Assembly: GCF_027497495.1 (NCBI RefSeq)
Contig: NZ_CP114205.1
Span: forward strand, 7,564,001-7,628,000
Direction of reading: 5' to 3'
Source of the DNA: Streptomyces tubercidicus
GTDB taxonomy: Bacteria; Actinomycetota; Actinomycetes; Streptomycetales; Streptomycetaceae
DNA: 64,000 nucleotides
The notes below the pieces were generated by a model that saw only the letters and a list, made by a program, of their open reading frames with translations, ran no database searches and was not told the origin of the DNA. A program made the position numbers and the translations under genes. Shown here piece after piece: positions 14,861-24,035 of the stretch (positions within the stretch are counted from its first letter, which is position 1; each line of letters begins with the position of its first letter).

Positions 14861-17533
14861 TCAGCGCACCTCCTCACCGCTCCGCGGGCCGTCCGCGGCG
14901 CCCGGCGACTCCGCGGAGCCGAGCCGCTCGCCCGGCTCCAGCGCGATCTCGCTCCACACCTGCTTGCCGCCGCTCAGCGGCACCGAACCCCAGGACGCCG
15001 ACATCGCCTCGACCAGCAGCAGCCCACGGCCACCGGTCGACTCCCAGTCCACGCTCGCCGGCTTGACGGGGGAGCGCGGCGAAGCGTCGTTCACCCCCAC
15101 CCGCAGCCGGTCCGCACTCAGCGTCAGATCCAGCCGCACCTCCCCCTGGGTATGGGCGATGGCGTTGGTGACCAGCTCGGACACCACCAGCAGGGCCACG
15201 TCCTGCTCCTCCGTCACGCCCCAGGAGCGCAGGGTGCGCCCGGTGAAGCGGCGGGCGTGCATCACGGCGTCCGGGAGCCGCCACACCGTCCAGCGGGCCC
15301 GGGTCGGGCGGACCCGCATCCCGTCGTAGCGCAGCACCAGCACGGCCACATCGTCGTCCCGCCGCTTCGCGCCCCCGAGCAGGGCATCGGCGAGCTCACC
15401 GGCATCGGCCGGATCGGCCGCGGCCAGCGCGGCCCGCACCCGGCGGAGCCCGTCCTCCAAGGGGAGGCTCGCCGACTCGGCCAGGCCGTCCGTGAGCAGG
15501 GCGAGCACGGTGCCGGGGGCCAGCCCCACCTCGGTCAGCGGGAACTCGGCGTCCTCGGCCACCCCCAGCGGCGGCCCGCCCTCGACCACCAGCTCCTCGG
15601 TACCGCCGTCGGGCAGCCGCAGCAGCGGCGGCAGATGCCCGGCCCGGACGAACCAGGCGATGCCCTCCTCCACGTCCAGGTCCACATAGCAGCAGGTGGC
15701 GAACAGATCGGTCTCCATGCCCAGGAGCAGCCGGTTGGCATGGGCGATCACCACATCGGGCGGGTGGCCCTCCACCGCATAGGCCCTGATGGCCGTGCGC
15801 ATCTGGCCCATGATCGTGGCCGCCCCGGCGCTGTGCCCCTCCACATCGCCGATGACCAGCGCGATACGGCCGTCGGACAGCGGAATGACGTCATACCAGT
15901 CGCCGCCCACTTCCAGCCCCATCGTGGCCGGCAGATAGCGGGCCACGGCCACCCCTCCGGGCAGCGACGGCAGCTTGCGGGGCAGCAGACTGCGCTGGAG
16001 CATCGTGGCGAGCTCATGCCCGGCGTCCATTGCGTGGGCGCGCACCAGGGCCTGCCCCACCAGCCCCGCGGTCGCGGTCAGCAGGGACCGCTCCTCCGGC
16101 CCGAAATGGTGGTCCTCCTCCCAGCCGATCAGGCACACCCCGACGATCCGCCCTTCGGCCGGCAACGGCAGCACGGCGAGCCCACCGGGCCCGATGCCCG
16201 CGAGATCGGCTTCCAGGGCCGCACCCGGCGGCCACAGGGCGACATGCCCGCTACGCAGCACGCTCTCCAGCGTGGGCATCGAGTGGCAGGCCGCATCGGG
16301 CCACTCCGACCGCCAGTCGGAGCGCCACGCAGCGGGCCAGGCACCGGGCTCCGGAGGATCGAGGACGGACACCACGAACCGGTCGGCCTCCAGCTCGGCC
16401 ACCGCCACCCGCTCGGCCGCCAGCGGCGCCCGCAGCGCGGCGACCACCACCCGGCTGACGTCCCGGATCGTGGTGGCCCCGGCCAGCGCGGCCGACAGCC
16501 GCTGCACGATGGAGACCTCGTCGGCCGTAGGGCGCAGATAGGAGGCGTCGGCGACCACCCCCAGCATCCGCTCCGGCGCGCCATCGGCGCCGACCAGCAC
16601 CCGGCAGCGCAGGCTCAGCCAGTGCAGCTCGCCGTTGGGCCGGCGGATACGGATCGACAACTGCTGCCCGGACCCGGGCAGCCCGCCCGGCTCCACGATC
16701 GACATCAGCGCCGGAACGTCGTCCGGCACCGTGCGCTCCAGCAGCGTCTCCACCCGCCGGTCGAACTCCTCCGGGGCGATGCCGAACAGCTCCAGCACCT
16801 GTGCGTCCGCGTCCATCCGCCCGGTGCGCAGGATCAGCGTGAAGGCGCCGCCCCGGAGGGTGTCCAGCCCAGGACCGAGCAGCGACCGCCGCTCCGTCTG
16901 CGCCATCACCCGGGCCGCGACGGCCTCCAGCCCCGCGGCCACCTGGTCGGCGTGCAGCTCCAGGAGGTGGCGGCGGTCCGCGTCGAAGGCGTCGGTGGCC
17001 TTGTCCATGACCACCAGGCACCCCAGCCGCCGGACGCTCCCGCCCAGCGGCAGCACACCCAACGACACATCGGCGGGCGGCTTCCCTGCCCCGTCCCAGG
17101 GGTCCGTGTCAGCGCTGTCCGCAGCCCCCGTCAGGTCGTACTCCGCGAGCTCCGCCGGGCCCAGCCACAGGGCGGTGCCGCTGCGGAAGGCCGTGGCGAC
17201 GGGGGAATTGCCGGACAGCGGATAGCTCATCGGCAACCCGTAGGGGACGCCGGAGCCCCCGACCATCTCGGCCAGCTGAAGTACGCCGTCCGCTTCGGCC
17301 GGCACGTAGACGGCGGTCAGCTCAGCCCCGGTAGACCCAAGGACTCGTGCGGTCACTGCCTGCACCGCCTCCGTACGCCGGAAGCCGTCGTCATAAGCCA
17401 CGGTCGCCGTATCCGCCCTCGGGGGCCAGGGCGTCCACCCCGCCACCGCCTCATCGGATATGTCGTGAATGAACGGTCTTCCCTCCATGGTGCGGCACGC
17501 AGGGAGCCGGGAGCTAGTCGGCGCGGGGGTCAC
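14861..17533 (-). CDS. GAF-PAS-GAF SpoIIE-family phosphatase with HATPase domain
   Basis: An 890-residue soluble signalling protein. Order: GAF about 50-205, PAS about 220-335, second GAF about 340-490, PP2C/SpoIIE phosphatase about 515-730 (GLEVGGDWYDVIPL, LVIGDVEGHSAGAA with metal-binding Asp residues), and an RsbW/SpoIIAB-like HATPase about 755-880 (N-box VVSELVTNAI, G-box DWESTGGRGLLLVEAM). It could both dephosphorylate a STAS antagonist and bind or phosphorylate one. GTG 17533 overlaps the stop of the upstream vWA gene (GTGA) and is preferred; ATG 17488 is an alternative, and neither has a strong ribosome site. It bridges the VMAP-type genes and the sugar ABC importer in one tightly packed operon. 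Confidence 0.88.
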   Translation of the reverse strand: MTPAPTSSRLPACRTMEGRPFIHDISDEAVAGWTPWPPRADTATVAYDDGFRRTEAVQAVTARVLGSTGAELTAVYVPAEADGVLQLAEMVGGSGVPYGLPMSYPLSGNSPVATAFRSGTALWLGPAELAEYDLTGAADSADTDPWDGAGKPPADVSLGVLPLGGSVRRLGCLVVMDKATDAFDADRRHLLELHADQVAAGLEAVAARVMAQTERRSLLGPGLDTLRGGAFTLILRTGRMDADAQVLELFGIAPEEFDRRVETLLERTVPDDVPALMSIVEPGGLPGSGQQLSIRIRRPNGELHWLSLRCRVLVGADGAPERMLGVVADASYLRPTADEVSIVQRLSAALAGATTIRDVSRVVVAALRAPLAAERVAVAELEADRFVVSVLDPPEPGAWPAAWRSDWRSEWPDAACHSMPTLESVLRSGHVALWPPGAALEADLAGIGPGGLAVLPLPAEGRIVGVCLIGWEEDHHFGPEERSLLTATAGLVGQALVRAHAMDAGHELATMLQRSLLPRKLPSLPGGVAVARYLPATMGLEVGGDWYDVIPLSDGRIALVIGDVEGHSAGAATIMGQMRTAIRAYAVEGHPPDVVIAHANRLLLGMETDLFATCCYVDLDVEEGIAWFVRAGHLPPLLRLPDGGTEELVVEGGPPLGVAEDAEFPLTEVGLAPGTVLALLTDGLAESASLPLEDGLRRVRAALAAADPADAGELADALLGGAKRRDDDVAVLVLRYDGMRVRPTRARWTVWRLPDAVMHARRFTGRTLRSWGVTEEQDVALLVVSELVTNAIAHTQGEVRLDLTLSADRLRVGVNDASPRSPVKPASVDWESTGGRGLLLVEAMSASWGSVPLSGGKQVWSEIALEPGERLGSAESPGAADGPRSGEEVR

Positions 17534-20500
17534 GGTGTGTGATCGGGGAAGTCCTCCGCCAGCAGCACGGCGAGGTCGAGGAACGCGTCCTGCGTACGGG
17601 ACCGCAGCCGGGCGAGTTCGATGTCCCGCTGGCTGTCGAGGCGGTAGTCGAAGGGGATGAAGACCATCCCGCCCGGATGGCCGCGGAACTGCTCGGTGAA
17701 GTCGTCACGCCGGACCGGCCGGTCCGCTCCGGGAAGGCTGGTGACCGCGAGGACGGCACGCTCCGCCAGCTCCGGGTAGCCGCGGCGCGCGAGATGGGTC
17801 AGCAGCGTCTGCGTCTGACCGATGCCGGGCTCGGTCATCCGGGCCACGACGACCAGACGGTGCGTCATCGACAGGACGGTGTCGGTGACGCTCTCGGTCA
17901 GCACCGGGGCCCAGTCCGCGAGGACGACGGAGAAATGCCGGCTCAGCAGCTCCATCAGCCGACGGTACTCCTCCTCGTACACCGCGACCGGTGTGGTGCG
18001 GCCCAGGCCGTGGGTGAGTGCACGCAGCCCTGACGGGCCGTCCAGTGTGTGGCGCAGCACCTCCTCGTAGCTGTCGGCCGCGGGCAGCGTACGGAGCAGA
18101 TCGTGGCGCAGGCCGGCCGCGCCGCCGCGGTTCAGCCGGGCCGCCAGCTCGCCGAGCGCGTGACCGGCGTCGAGCGCGATCACCCGCCCGCCGCGCGCGG
18201 CGGCCAGCACTGCCCCCAGGGCGAGCGTGACGGTGCTCCGGCCGACACCGGTATCGACGCCGACGACGGTCGTCCGGTAGCTGAACCGCAGGTGGGCACC
18301 GATCAGTTCCAGCTTTTGCTGCTGCTCCGGGCCCATCCGCCGCCGCCCCAGCCGGGGCACCGGAACGCCGCCCCCGAGCGGCCGGTCCGCCGCTTGACCG
18401 GTCGCCGCGGAGTCCTGCTCCAGCGGGATCTGCGGGCCCGGACGGAACGAGTAGTGTGCGGCGCTCCCGGGGCCGGCCGCGCCACCGGCATCCGAGCCGC
18501 CCGTCCGCAGCTCCGTCGCCATCGGCACGTAACGGGCGAAGCCCTCGGCGACCTCACCGGCGGTCGGGCGGCGGCGCGGGTCCTCGGACAGACAGGCCGT
18601 GACGATCTCGCGCAACGGCCGCCAGGTGTCGCCCTGCCACAGCGCCATGTCCCCGCTCTCCGCGGACTGCGGGGTGTGGTGCTTGTCCCCGAGCCGGCGC
18701 AGGATCTGCCCCAGCGACTCGACGTTGTCCGCCATCGTGGGGACCGCTTCCGCCCCACGGGCCCGGAACTCTCCGTCGATGCCACACCGGCCCAGACCGG
18801 TCAGCATCAGGGAGCGCCCGACGACATGCACGCTCTGCGGCGTCAGTTCGGGCAGCACCAGCCCCTTGAGGTGGCACAGATTGACGGCGCTCGCGAGATG
18901 CCATCCGTAGGCGATGGACAGCAGGGTGTCGCGGCGCAGCTGGGAGCCGGTGGCGGCCCGCAGCAGGCTGCTGAGCTTGGGCGGCGGCTCGCCCTGGTCC
19001 TGCCCGGACGGACGGTAGAGCTGCATGGCCAGCCACGGCGGATCGTCGCGCGGGCCCGTCGCGAGCAGCAGCGGCGCATACTGTCCGGCCATCCGCCCCA
19101 GCGCCTCCGCCTCGGTGGCGAGCATCGCCGCCGCCTCGTCCGGCGCGCCTGGCCTGATCACCCGGACCGCGGCCTCCTTGCCGTGCCGGTCGCGGCCCAG
19201 ATATACGAGCGACCGTGTGCCGGGCTGCCGGCCGTGCAGGGTGTACGGGCCCAGCCGGCGCGGGTCCCGCGAGGTGAGCGGCCGCCAGCCGTCGGGGTCG
19301 GCCGGCTCCGTGTCGTCATCCGGCGGCGCCACCTGCACGGAGGCGCCGAGCCGGGCCATCAGCCGCCGTTCCACGGACGAGAAGGCCCGCGAACCGGTCG
19401 GCAGGTGGTCCATCCCGTCCGGATGCGCGAGCCAGGCGGGGAAGTCGGGGGAGCGCCCGGCCAGTTGCTCCAGCCGCCGGCCGATATGACGGCCGGTGCG
19501 CAGGACTTCGGGCGTGGACACCGCGTCCAGCAGCGCCGACTTGGCCGCCTCGGAGAAGTCGAAGATCCGGTGCTGGTCCCGCAGCGGCCCGGCCACCGGC
19601 GCCTCCACGGGCTGCATCAGCCCGCCCAGGAACACCTCGGCCAGATGGGCGGTGTCGGCCGACCACGGCACCGCCGACTGCACCAGCCGCATCACCGGCA
19701 CGGAAACGGGCGCCACCGCCGCGATATGCGCGGCGAGCCGGTACGCCTCGGGCGAGGCCGCGTCACGGAAGTGCCGCACGCTGTCCAGCCCGTCGCCGGA
19801 CGGGGCGACGGGGCGCGCGGCCGGGGCGTGCAGCAGCGGGAGCTGGACCGTGCCGCCGGTCGAGGCGAGCAGCCGGGACCAGGCCGAGACGGGGCCCGCG
19901 GAGGTCTCCAGCACCGGCACCGGCAGCCCGTGAAACGGCGCGAGGTCGGCGGGCAGGACCGGATCGCTGACGCTCCACGACGCCCCGGCGGCGCCGCGCC
20001 GACGCGTCGTCACCCGCCAGCGCCCGGCCTGGATACCGGAGCCGCCCCACAGCCGCGGCGGCAGCGCATGGAGCACCGCCACCGGCCCGTTCGCCGCCCA
20101 GCGCCCCAGCACCCGGTGCATCCGGCCGTCCCGCCAGGCGGTCCCCATCCCATCGCTGAGCAGCAGGATCAGCGTCTGGCCCGACGGGTCGGCCAGCACC
20201 GCCGGGGGCAGCGAGGTGGTGTCCGGGTCGAAGGGGCGGCCGCGCAGCAACGGGGCGTCGGGCCCGCGGGTGTCCAGCCCGTGCACATGGACCATCCGGA
20301 ACGCCCCGACCCGCTGCATCATCGTCCGCCACTCGACGGCGAGCCGCCGCCACAGCAGCATCGACATCCCGTCGTCCACCACGAGCGCCAGATCGAGCCA
20401 GCGTTCATGCCCAGGGCGCAGCACGACATCGGGCAGCCCGCTCTCGGCCAGCGCGGCGGCCGTCGCCGCCTCGTCGAACTCCTGGATACGGGTGGTGGTC

Positions 20501-20940
20501 CGGCGCTGCCGCAGTGGACGCAGGGCGCGGCCGATGCCCAGCTCACCCAGGAGCGCCTTGTTCTCCGGCACCCGCAGTGGGATCGCCGCGCTCGTCTTCG
20601 GCGGCAGCGGGAATTCGCGCCGCGACGGACGAGGGACCGTCCGGGGCTCCGGCGCGGCATGCAGATCGCCGCCGAGGTCGTCCAGCGGCAGGACGTCCTG
20701 GGGTTCCGCTTCCGCCATGGCCGCGTCGTCCGGCAGGGGCGGTGGTGGCTTTGGGCACACCTCGTCGGCCGCCGCCCGGTGTCCGGGGCCCAACGCCCGT
20801 GCCAGCGGCGCCGATTGCGGATCGTCCGGCAACCGTCCGGCCAGCCAGAGCGCGTCGAGCAGGGAGTGCCGGTCCAGCTCGACACCGGCCCCCGCGAAGA
20901 CCGCGAGCACCTCCCGGAGCCGGTCGGATCCCTCTGTCAT
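17530..20940 (-). CDS. SAV_2336-family vWA protein with pseudokinase and ParA-like domains
   Basis: An 1136-residue multidomain protein. Residues 1-40 match the SAV_2336-type N-terminal domain. A von Willebrand A domain spans about 181-330, with a MIDAS-like DDGMS (189-193) and LILLLSDG. A protein-kinase fold follows at about 562-805 (LGPYTLHGRQPGTRSLVYLG), but VAVK reads VRVI, the HRD loop reads VLPELTPQSV and no DFG is present, so it is a pseudokinase. The C-terminus (about 885-1130) is a MinD/ParA-like P-loop domain whose Walker A reads GVDTGVGRST, with Arg901 in place of the invariant lysine. It starts three bases after the MoxR stop. It is the vWA partner of a VMAP-type ternary system, in which vWA proteins bridge the MoxR ATPase and the effector. 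Confidence 0.85.
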   Translation of the reverse strand: MTEGSDRLREVLAVFAGAGVELDRHSLLDALWLAGRLPDDPQSAPLARALGPGHRAAADEVCPKPPPPLPDDAAMAEAEPQDVLPLDDLGGDLHAAPEPRTVPRPSRREFPLPPKTSAAIPLRVPENKALLGELGIGRALRPLRQRRTTTRIQEFDEAATAAALAESGLPDVVLRPGHERWLDLALVVDDGMSMLLWRRLAVEWRTMMQRVGAFRMVHVHGLDTRGPDAPLLRGRPFDPDTTSLPPAVLADPSGQTLILLLSDGMGTAWRDGRMHRVLGRWAANGPVAVLHALPPRLWGGSGIQAGRWRVTTRRRGAAGASWSVSDPVLPADLAPFHGLPVPVLETSAGPVSAWSRLLASTGGTVQLPLLHAPAARPVAPSGDGLDSVRHFRDAASPEAYRLAAHIAAVAPVSVPVMRLVQSAVPWSADTAHLAEVFLGGLMQPVEAPVAGPLRDQHRIFDFSEAAKSALLDAVSTPEVLRTGRHIGRRLEQLAGRSPDFPAWLAHPDGMDHLPTGSRAFSSVERRLMARLGASVQVAPPDDDTEPADPDGWRPLTSRDPRRLGPYTLHGRQPGTRSLVYLGRDRHGKEAAVRVIRPGAPDEAAAMLATEAEALGRMAGQYAPLLLATGPRDDPPWLAMQLYRPSGQDQGEPPPKLSSLLRAATGSQLRRDTLLSIAYGWHLASAVNLCHLKGLVLPELTPQSVHVVGRSLMLTGLGRCGIDGEFRARGAEAVPTMADNVESLGQILRRLGDKHHTPQSAESGDMALWQGDTWRPLREIVTACLSEDPRRRPTAGEVAEGFARYVPMATELRTGGSDAGGAAGPGSAAHYSFRPGPQIPLEQDSAATGQAADRPLGGGVPVPRLGRRRMGPEQQQKLELIGAHLRFSYRTTVVGVDTGVGRSTVTLALGAVLAAARGGRVIALDAGHALGELAARLNRGGAAGLRHDLLRTLPAADSYEEVLRHTLDGPSGLRALTHGLGRTTPVAVYEEEYRRLMELLSRHFSVVLADWAPVLTESVTDTVLSMTHRLVVVARMTEPGIGQTQTLLTHLARRGYPELAERAVLAVTSLPGADRPVRRDDFTEQFRGHPGGMVFIPFDYRLDSQRDIELARLRSRTQDAFLDLAVLLAEDFPDHTP

Positions 20941-20943
20941 CGC

Positions 20944-21897
20944 TCAGACGGTCCCGCCGAGTTGATGCAGCACGGCGTCCAGCAGCCCGTCGGCGTCCAG
21001 ATCGACGCCGCCGACGCGCAGGAAGACGGCGTTGAGCAGCTGGTCGGTGGCGAGTTCGCCCGGACCGCGGCGCTGCAGGAACGACCTGAGCAGATCCTCG
21101 ACGCCGACCAGCGCGCCGTCACCGAGATGAGCCGCCACGATGGCCCGGAGCCGCTCCTCGTCGGGGGTGGGCAGATCCAGCCGGATACAGCGGCGCAGGA
21201 ACGCCGGCGGGAAATCCCGCTCCCCGTTGCTCGTGATCACCACCACCGGGAATTCGGTGCACAGGACCTTGCCCCGCTCCACCGTGACCGGATCCTGGGA
21301 GTCGGCCACCAGGACCTGGATCACCGACTGCGCCTCGGGCAGCCTGGCCAGCTCCGGAATCTCGAAGACGCCCTCCTCGAAAACGGTCAGCAGATCATTG
21401 GGCAGATCGACGTCCCCCTTGTCGAGCTCATCGACGAGCAGCACCCGCGGCCGGGGGCCCGGCACCAGCGCCGTGCCCAGCGGACCGAGGCGGACAAAGC
21501 TCCCGATGGACGGCTCGGCCTCTCCGCGGTCACGGCTGAGCGTGGTCTCCCGCAGCCGCCCGATGGCGTCGTAGCGGTACAGGGCGTCCTGCACATTGGC
21601 CCGGCTGTTCACCGGCCAGCGCAGCACCTCACCCAGGTCGAGCTCATGGGCGACCGCCCTGGCCAGCGACGACTTGCCGGTGCCGGCCGGACCGGTGACC
21701 AGGAGCGGCCGGCGCAGATGGAGCGCGGCATTGACCACATCGGCGTGCTCCGGGGCGATCAGATACGGCAGGGGGCCGGGGGCGCCGCGACGGGAGCCGC
21801 CGAACCTGCGCCAGGGCGGGGCCTGCGGCAGGGTGACCCGGCGCTGGGTGCCGTCGCCCTGGAACAGCCGCCAGTCGGCGGTGGGTTCGGGGTTCAT
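20944..21897 (-). CDS. MoxR-family AAA ATPase
   Basis: A 317-residue AAA+ ATPase: Walker A GPAGTGKSS (69-77), Walker B VLLVDELDKG (152-161), sensor 1 VVITSNGERDFPPAFLRRCIRLDLP, and the MoxR lid helices at the C-terminus. The segment FPPAFLRRCI is the usual arginine-finger/box of the group. The start at 21897 overlaps the VMAP gene stop by ATGA; an upstream in-frame extension is antisense-like and rejected. MoxR proteins with vWA partners act as chaperone-like switches, and in VMAP ternary systems they are the NTPase core controlling effector release. Confidence 0.92.
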   Translation of the reverse strand: MNPEPTADWRLFQGDGTQRRVTLPQAPPWRRFGGSRRGAPGPLPYLIAPEHADVVNAALHLRRPLLVTGPAGTGKSSLARAVAHELDLGEVLRWPVNSRANVQDALYRYDAIGRLRETTLSRDRGEAEPSIGSFVRLGPLGTALVPGPRPRVLLVDELDKGDVDLPNDLLTVFEEGVFEIPELARLPEAQSVIQVLVADSQDPVTVERGKVLCTEFPVVVITSNGERDFPPAFLRRCIRLDLPTPDEERLRAIVAAHLGDGALVGVEDLLRSFLQRRGPGELATDQLLNAVFLRVGGVDLDADGLLDAVLHQLGGTV

Positions 21898-24035
21898 AGG
21901 AGCTCCGTGGGTTCGGAAAGCTGGAGTTCGGGCAGGGCGCGGTCGGGGTCGGCCCAGGCGAGGACGGGCCTGCCCGGATGGTCGGCGGGACGGTGCAGGG
22001 TCTTGGCGCGGTAGGAACGGACCTGCTCGGGCAGCGCACGGGCCGGGGCGTCCGCCACCTGCTGGACGGCATGCGATATCTCGTGCGCCGGAACGCGGTC
22101 CCACAGCACGACGGGAACGCCCATCGCCAGACACAGCTGGATGATCTCCATCCGGGCCCGAGCGGACACCTCCACCGACACCCGGGCGGCTTCGCGCCGG
22201 TCGAGCAACTTGCCGTACGCCTCGCGCACTCCGGTGGACGTACCGGTGATACGAAGCGGGCCGGAGGATTCCAGATGTTCCCAGCGGTGGCGCCAGTCGG
22301 TGAGAAAACGCTCATTGCGCCGCAGGAGTTCCGGACAGTGCACGACCACCGCGTACTCCGCGCCCAGCACCCCCGGGATCAGGCCGTCCGGATCGGCGAA
22401 CTCCCACTCGTCCACGGGGAGTTCGAGGCAGTCACGGTCGAGGAGGACTTCGACGACCGGCCGGACGCCCTCGGGAGCGGACCGGCAGAGCCGTTCCAGG
22501 AGCCGCAGCACCGCCCCGGCGGTCTCCGCCGCGCTGTACCGGCGGCCGGTCTCGGTCGGCGCTCGGTTCGGGCCCATCCCGTCGTCGCTCCACAGGCGCA
22601 GATGGAAGGTGTCCGCACCGGCCTTGACCAGATGCACCAACAGCCGCGGTGGCCGGGTCCGGCGCCGCCGCCCGAGCGCCCATTCGTCGGCGTCGGCGCG
22701 GCGCTCCCGCAGCGAGGGCGCGGGGATGCCGAGCCGAGTGGCGACGCGGTCGGCCCACAGCCGCAGCCCGGCCCGCTCCGTCGCGGGACACAGCACCGCC
22801 ACATATTCGACCGCCCGCAGCAGGCCGGGCACCCGCAGTTCGCCCGGTCCGGAACGGCTGTCGCCGGAGAGCTGCTCCAGCCTGCCCAGCAGCTCGGGAA
22901 ACCCGGCGTCACAGGGGAGTTCGGCGACCAGCGGCAGCGCGGCCCGTACGGCCTCGGGCAGCAGATCCGTGAGTTCGGCCGGCAGCCCGGTCAGAAGCGC
23001 CAGCAGCTGGTCGTGCTCCCGCGGCGACAGCAGCCGGGGCACCGCGGACAGCTTTCCCGCCGCGATCAGCGCGGAGACCGCCCCGGGGTCCCGGGAGCGC
23101 AGCGCTTCCGTCAGCGCGGCCAGCGCCCGCTCCTCGGTCACCAGGATCCGCGCGAACTCCTCCGGAGACGGGGCGGACCCGTCGGTGGGGTGCCCGAGAC
23201 CGCAGCGTTCGGCGACCGCCCTGGCGGAGTCGGCCCGGGAGAACGGGGTGGGCAGCACATTCGCCAGCAGATCGGCGAGGACGGCCTGCGCGGGATCGTC
23301 GTCGCACACCGGCCGGTCGAGCAAAGCCCCGGCGCCGGCTGCCCGCAGCTCCGTCTCGATCCGCTGCCACGGAATGCCCCAACTGCGGCGGGTGACATGC
23401 CGGGAGTCGTAGCCCTGGTCGACGGGCGGCAGCATGCAGGCGGCCACGAGTCCCACGACCGCGCCCTCGGCCTCCGACCACAGGGGGCCGCCGCTGTAGG
23501 CGGGCCCGATCGCCATACCGGACAGCGCGCCGTCCAGATAACCGACCCGGCTGTCACAGGTCTTCACCCGGACATCGGCGTACGAGCCGCTCAACGCGCT
23601 GCCGTGCCAGGCGCGCACGGACTGGCCCTCCCGCATCGCCCGGAACTCCGGCGGAGCAGCCGGGCACGGTAACTCGGCACCGACTCTGAGCACCGCCAGA
23701 TCGCCCGCCCACTCCAACTCCCCGCGCCCAGGCGGGCCGTCCCTTCCGTCGAGCCGCCGCGGCGGAATCCAGTGGACGGGCAGCGCCTCGTGCAGCCGAG
23801 CACCGGCCGGGCCGTGCGTCTGCACCCGGAGCGTCGCGCCGTCCGGCCGGCCGTCGTCGAAGAGTTCCTTCCCGAGCGCGTCATTGACGACATGCGCGCA
23901 GGTCAGCAGGTGATACGGCGTCAGCACCACGGCCGCGCCCGCCGCTTTGCCGTCCCCGGCATCCAGCACCGACGCCACCCGGAACCGGGGATCCGCCGCA
24001 TCGTCGGTGCCCGATACGGCGCGGAACCAGCCCAT
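21894..24035 (-). CDS. VMAP-type effector: trypsin-like protease fused to VMAP-C domain
   Basis: A 713-residue protein without a signal peptide. Residues about 15-205 form a chymotrypsin-fold serine protease with an apparently intact triad: His48 (LLTCAHVVND), Asp112 (WAGDLAVLRV) and Ser181 (AIGPAYSGGPLW). A linker with a VMAP middle-like helical region follows, and a C-terminal domain (about 420-710) has LLVHLVKAGADTFHLRLW and VPVVLWDRVPA, typical of the vWA-MoxR-associated protein C-terminal domain. The cytoplasmic location and intact triad imply a protease that must be held silent. It is coupled to Trypco1 (TAATG) upstream and MoxR (ATGA) downstream. By the published model of these systems, MoxR/vWA signalling triggers the protease; the target is unknown. 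Confidence 0.85.
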   Translation of the reverse strand: MGWFRAVSGTDDAADPRFRVASVLDAGDGKAAGAAVVLTPYHLLTCAHVVNDALGKELFDDGRPDGATLRVQTHGPAGARLHEALPVHWIPPRRLDGRDGPPGRGELEWAGDLAVLRVGAELPCPAAPPEFRAMREGQSVRAWHGSALSGSYADVRVKTCDSRVGYLDGALSGMAIGPAYSGGPLWSEAEGAVVGLVAACMLPPVDQGYDSRHVTRRSWGIPWQRIETELRAAGAGALLDRPVCDDDPAQAVLADLLANVLPTPFSRADSARAVAERCGLGHPTDGSAPSPEEFARILVTEERALAALTEALRSRDPGAVSALIAAGKLSAVPRLLSPREHDQLLALLTGLPAELTDLLPEAVRAALPLVAELPCDAGFPELLGRLEQLSGDSRSGPGELRVPGLLRAVEYVAVLCPATERAGLRLWADRVATRLGIPAPSLRERRADADEWALGRRRRTRPPRLLVHLVKAGADTFHLRLWSDDGMGPNRAPTETGRRYSAAETAGAVLRLLERLCRSAPEGVRPVVEVLLDRDCLELPVDEWEFADPDGLIPGVLGAEYAVVVHCPELLRRNERFLTDWRHRWEHLESSGPLRITGTSTGVREAYGKLLDRREAARVSVEVSARARMEIIQLCLAMGVPVVLWDRVPAHEISHAVQQVADAPARALPEQVRSYRAKTLHRPADHPGRPVLAWADPDRALPELQLSEPTELL

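Noticed and set aside
18049..22014. Very long plus-strand open frame (over 1300 codons) antisense to the vWA and MoxR genes
   Set aside because: It is a shadow of high-GC codon bias on the opposite strand. Its product is low-complexity (Gly/Arg/Gln/His/Pro), with no ribosome site and no domains, while the minus-strand frames have clear domains.
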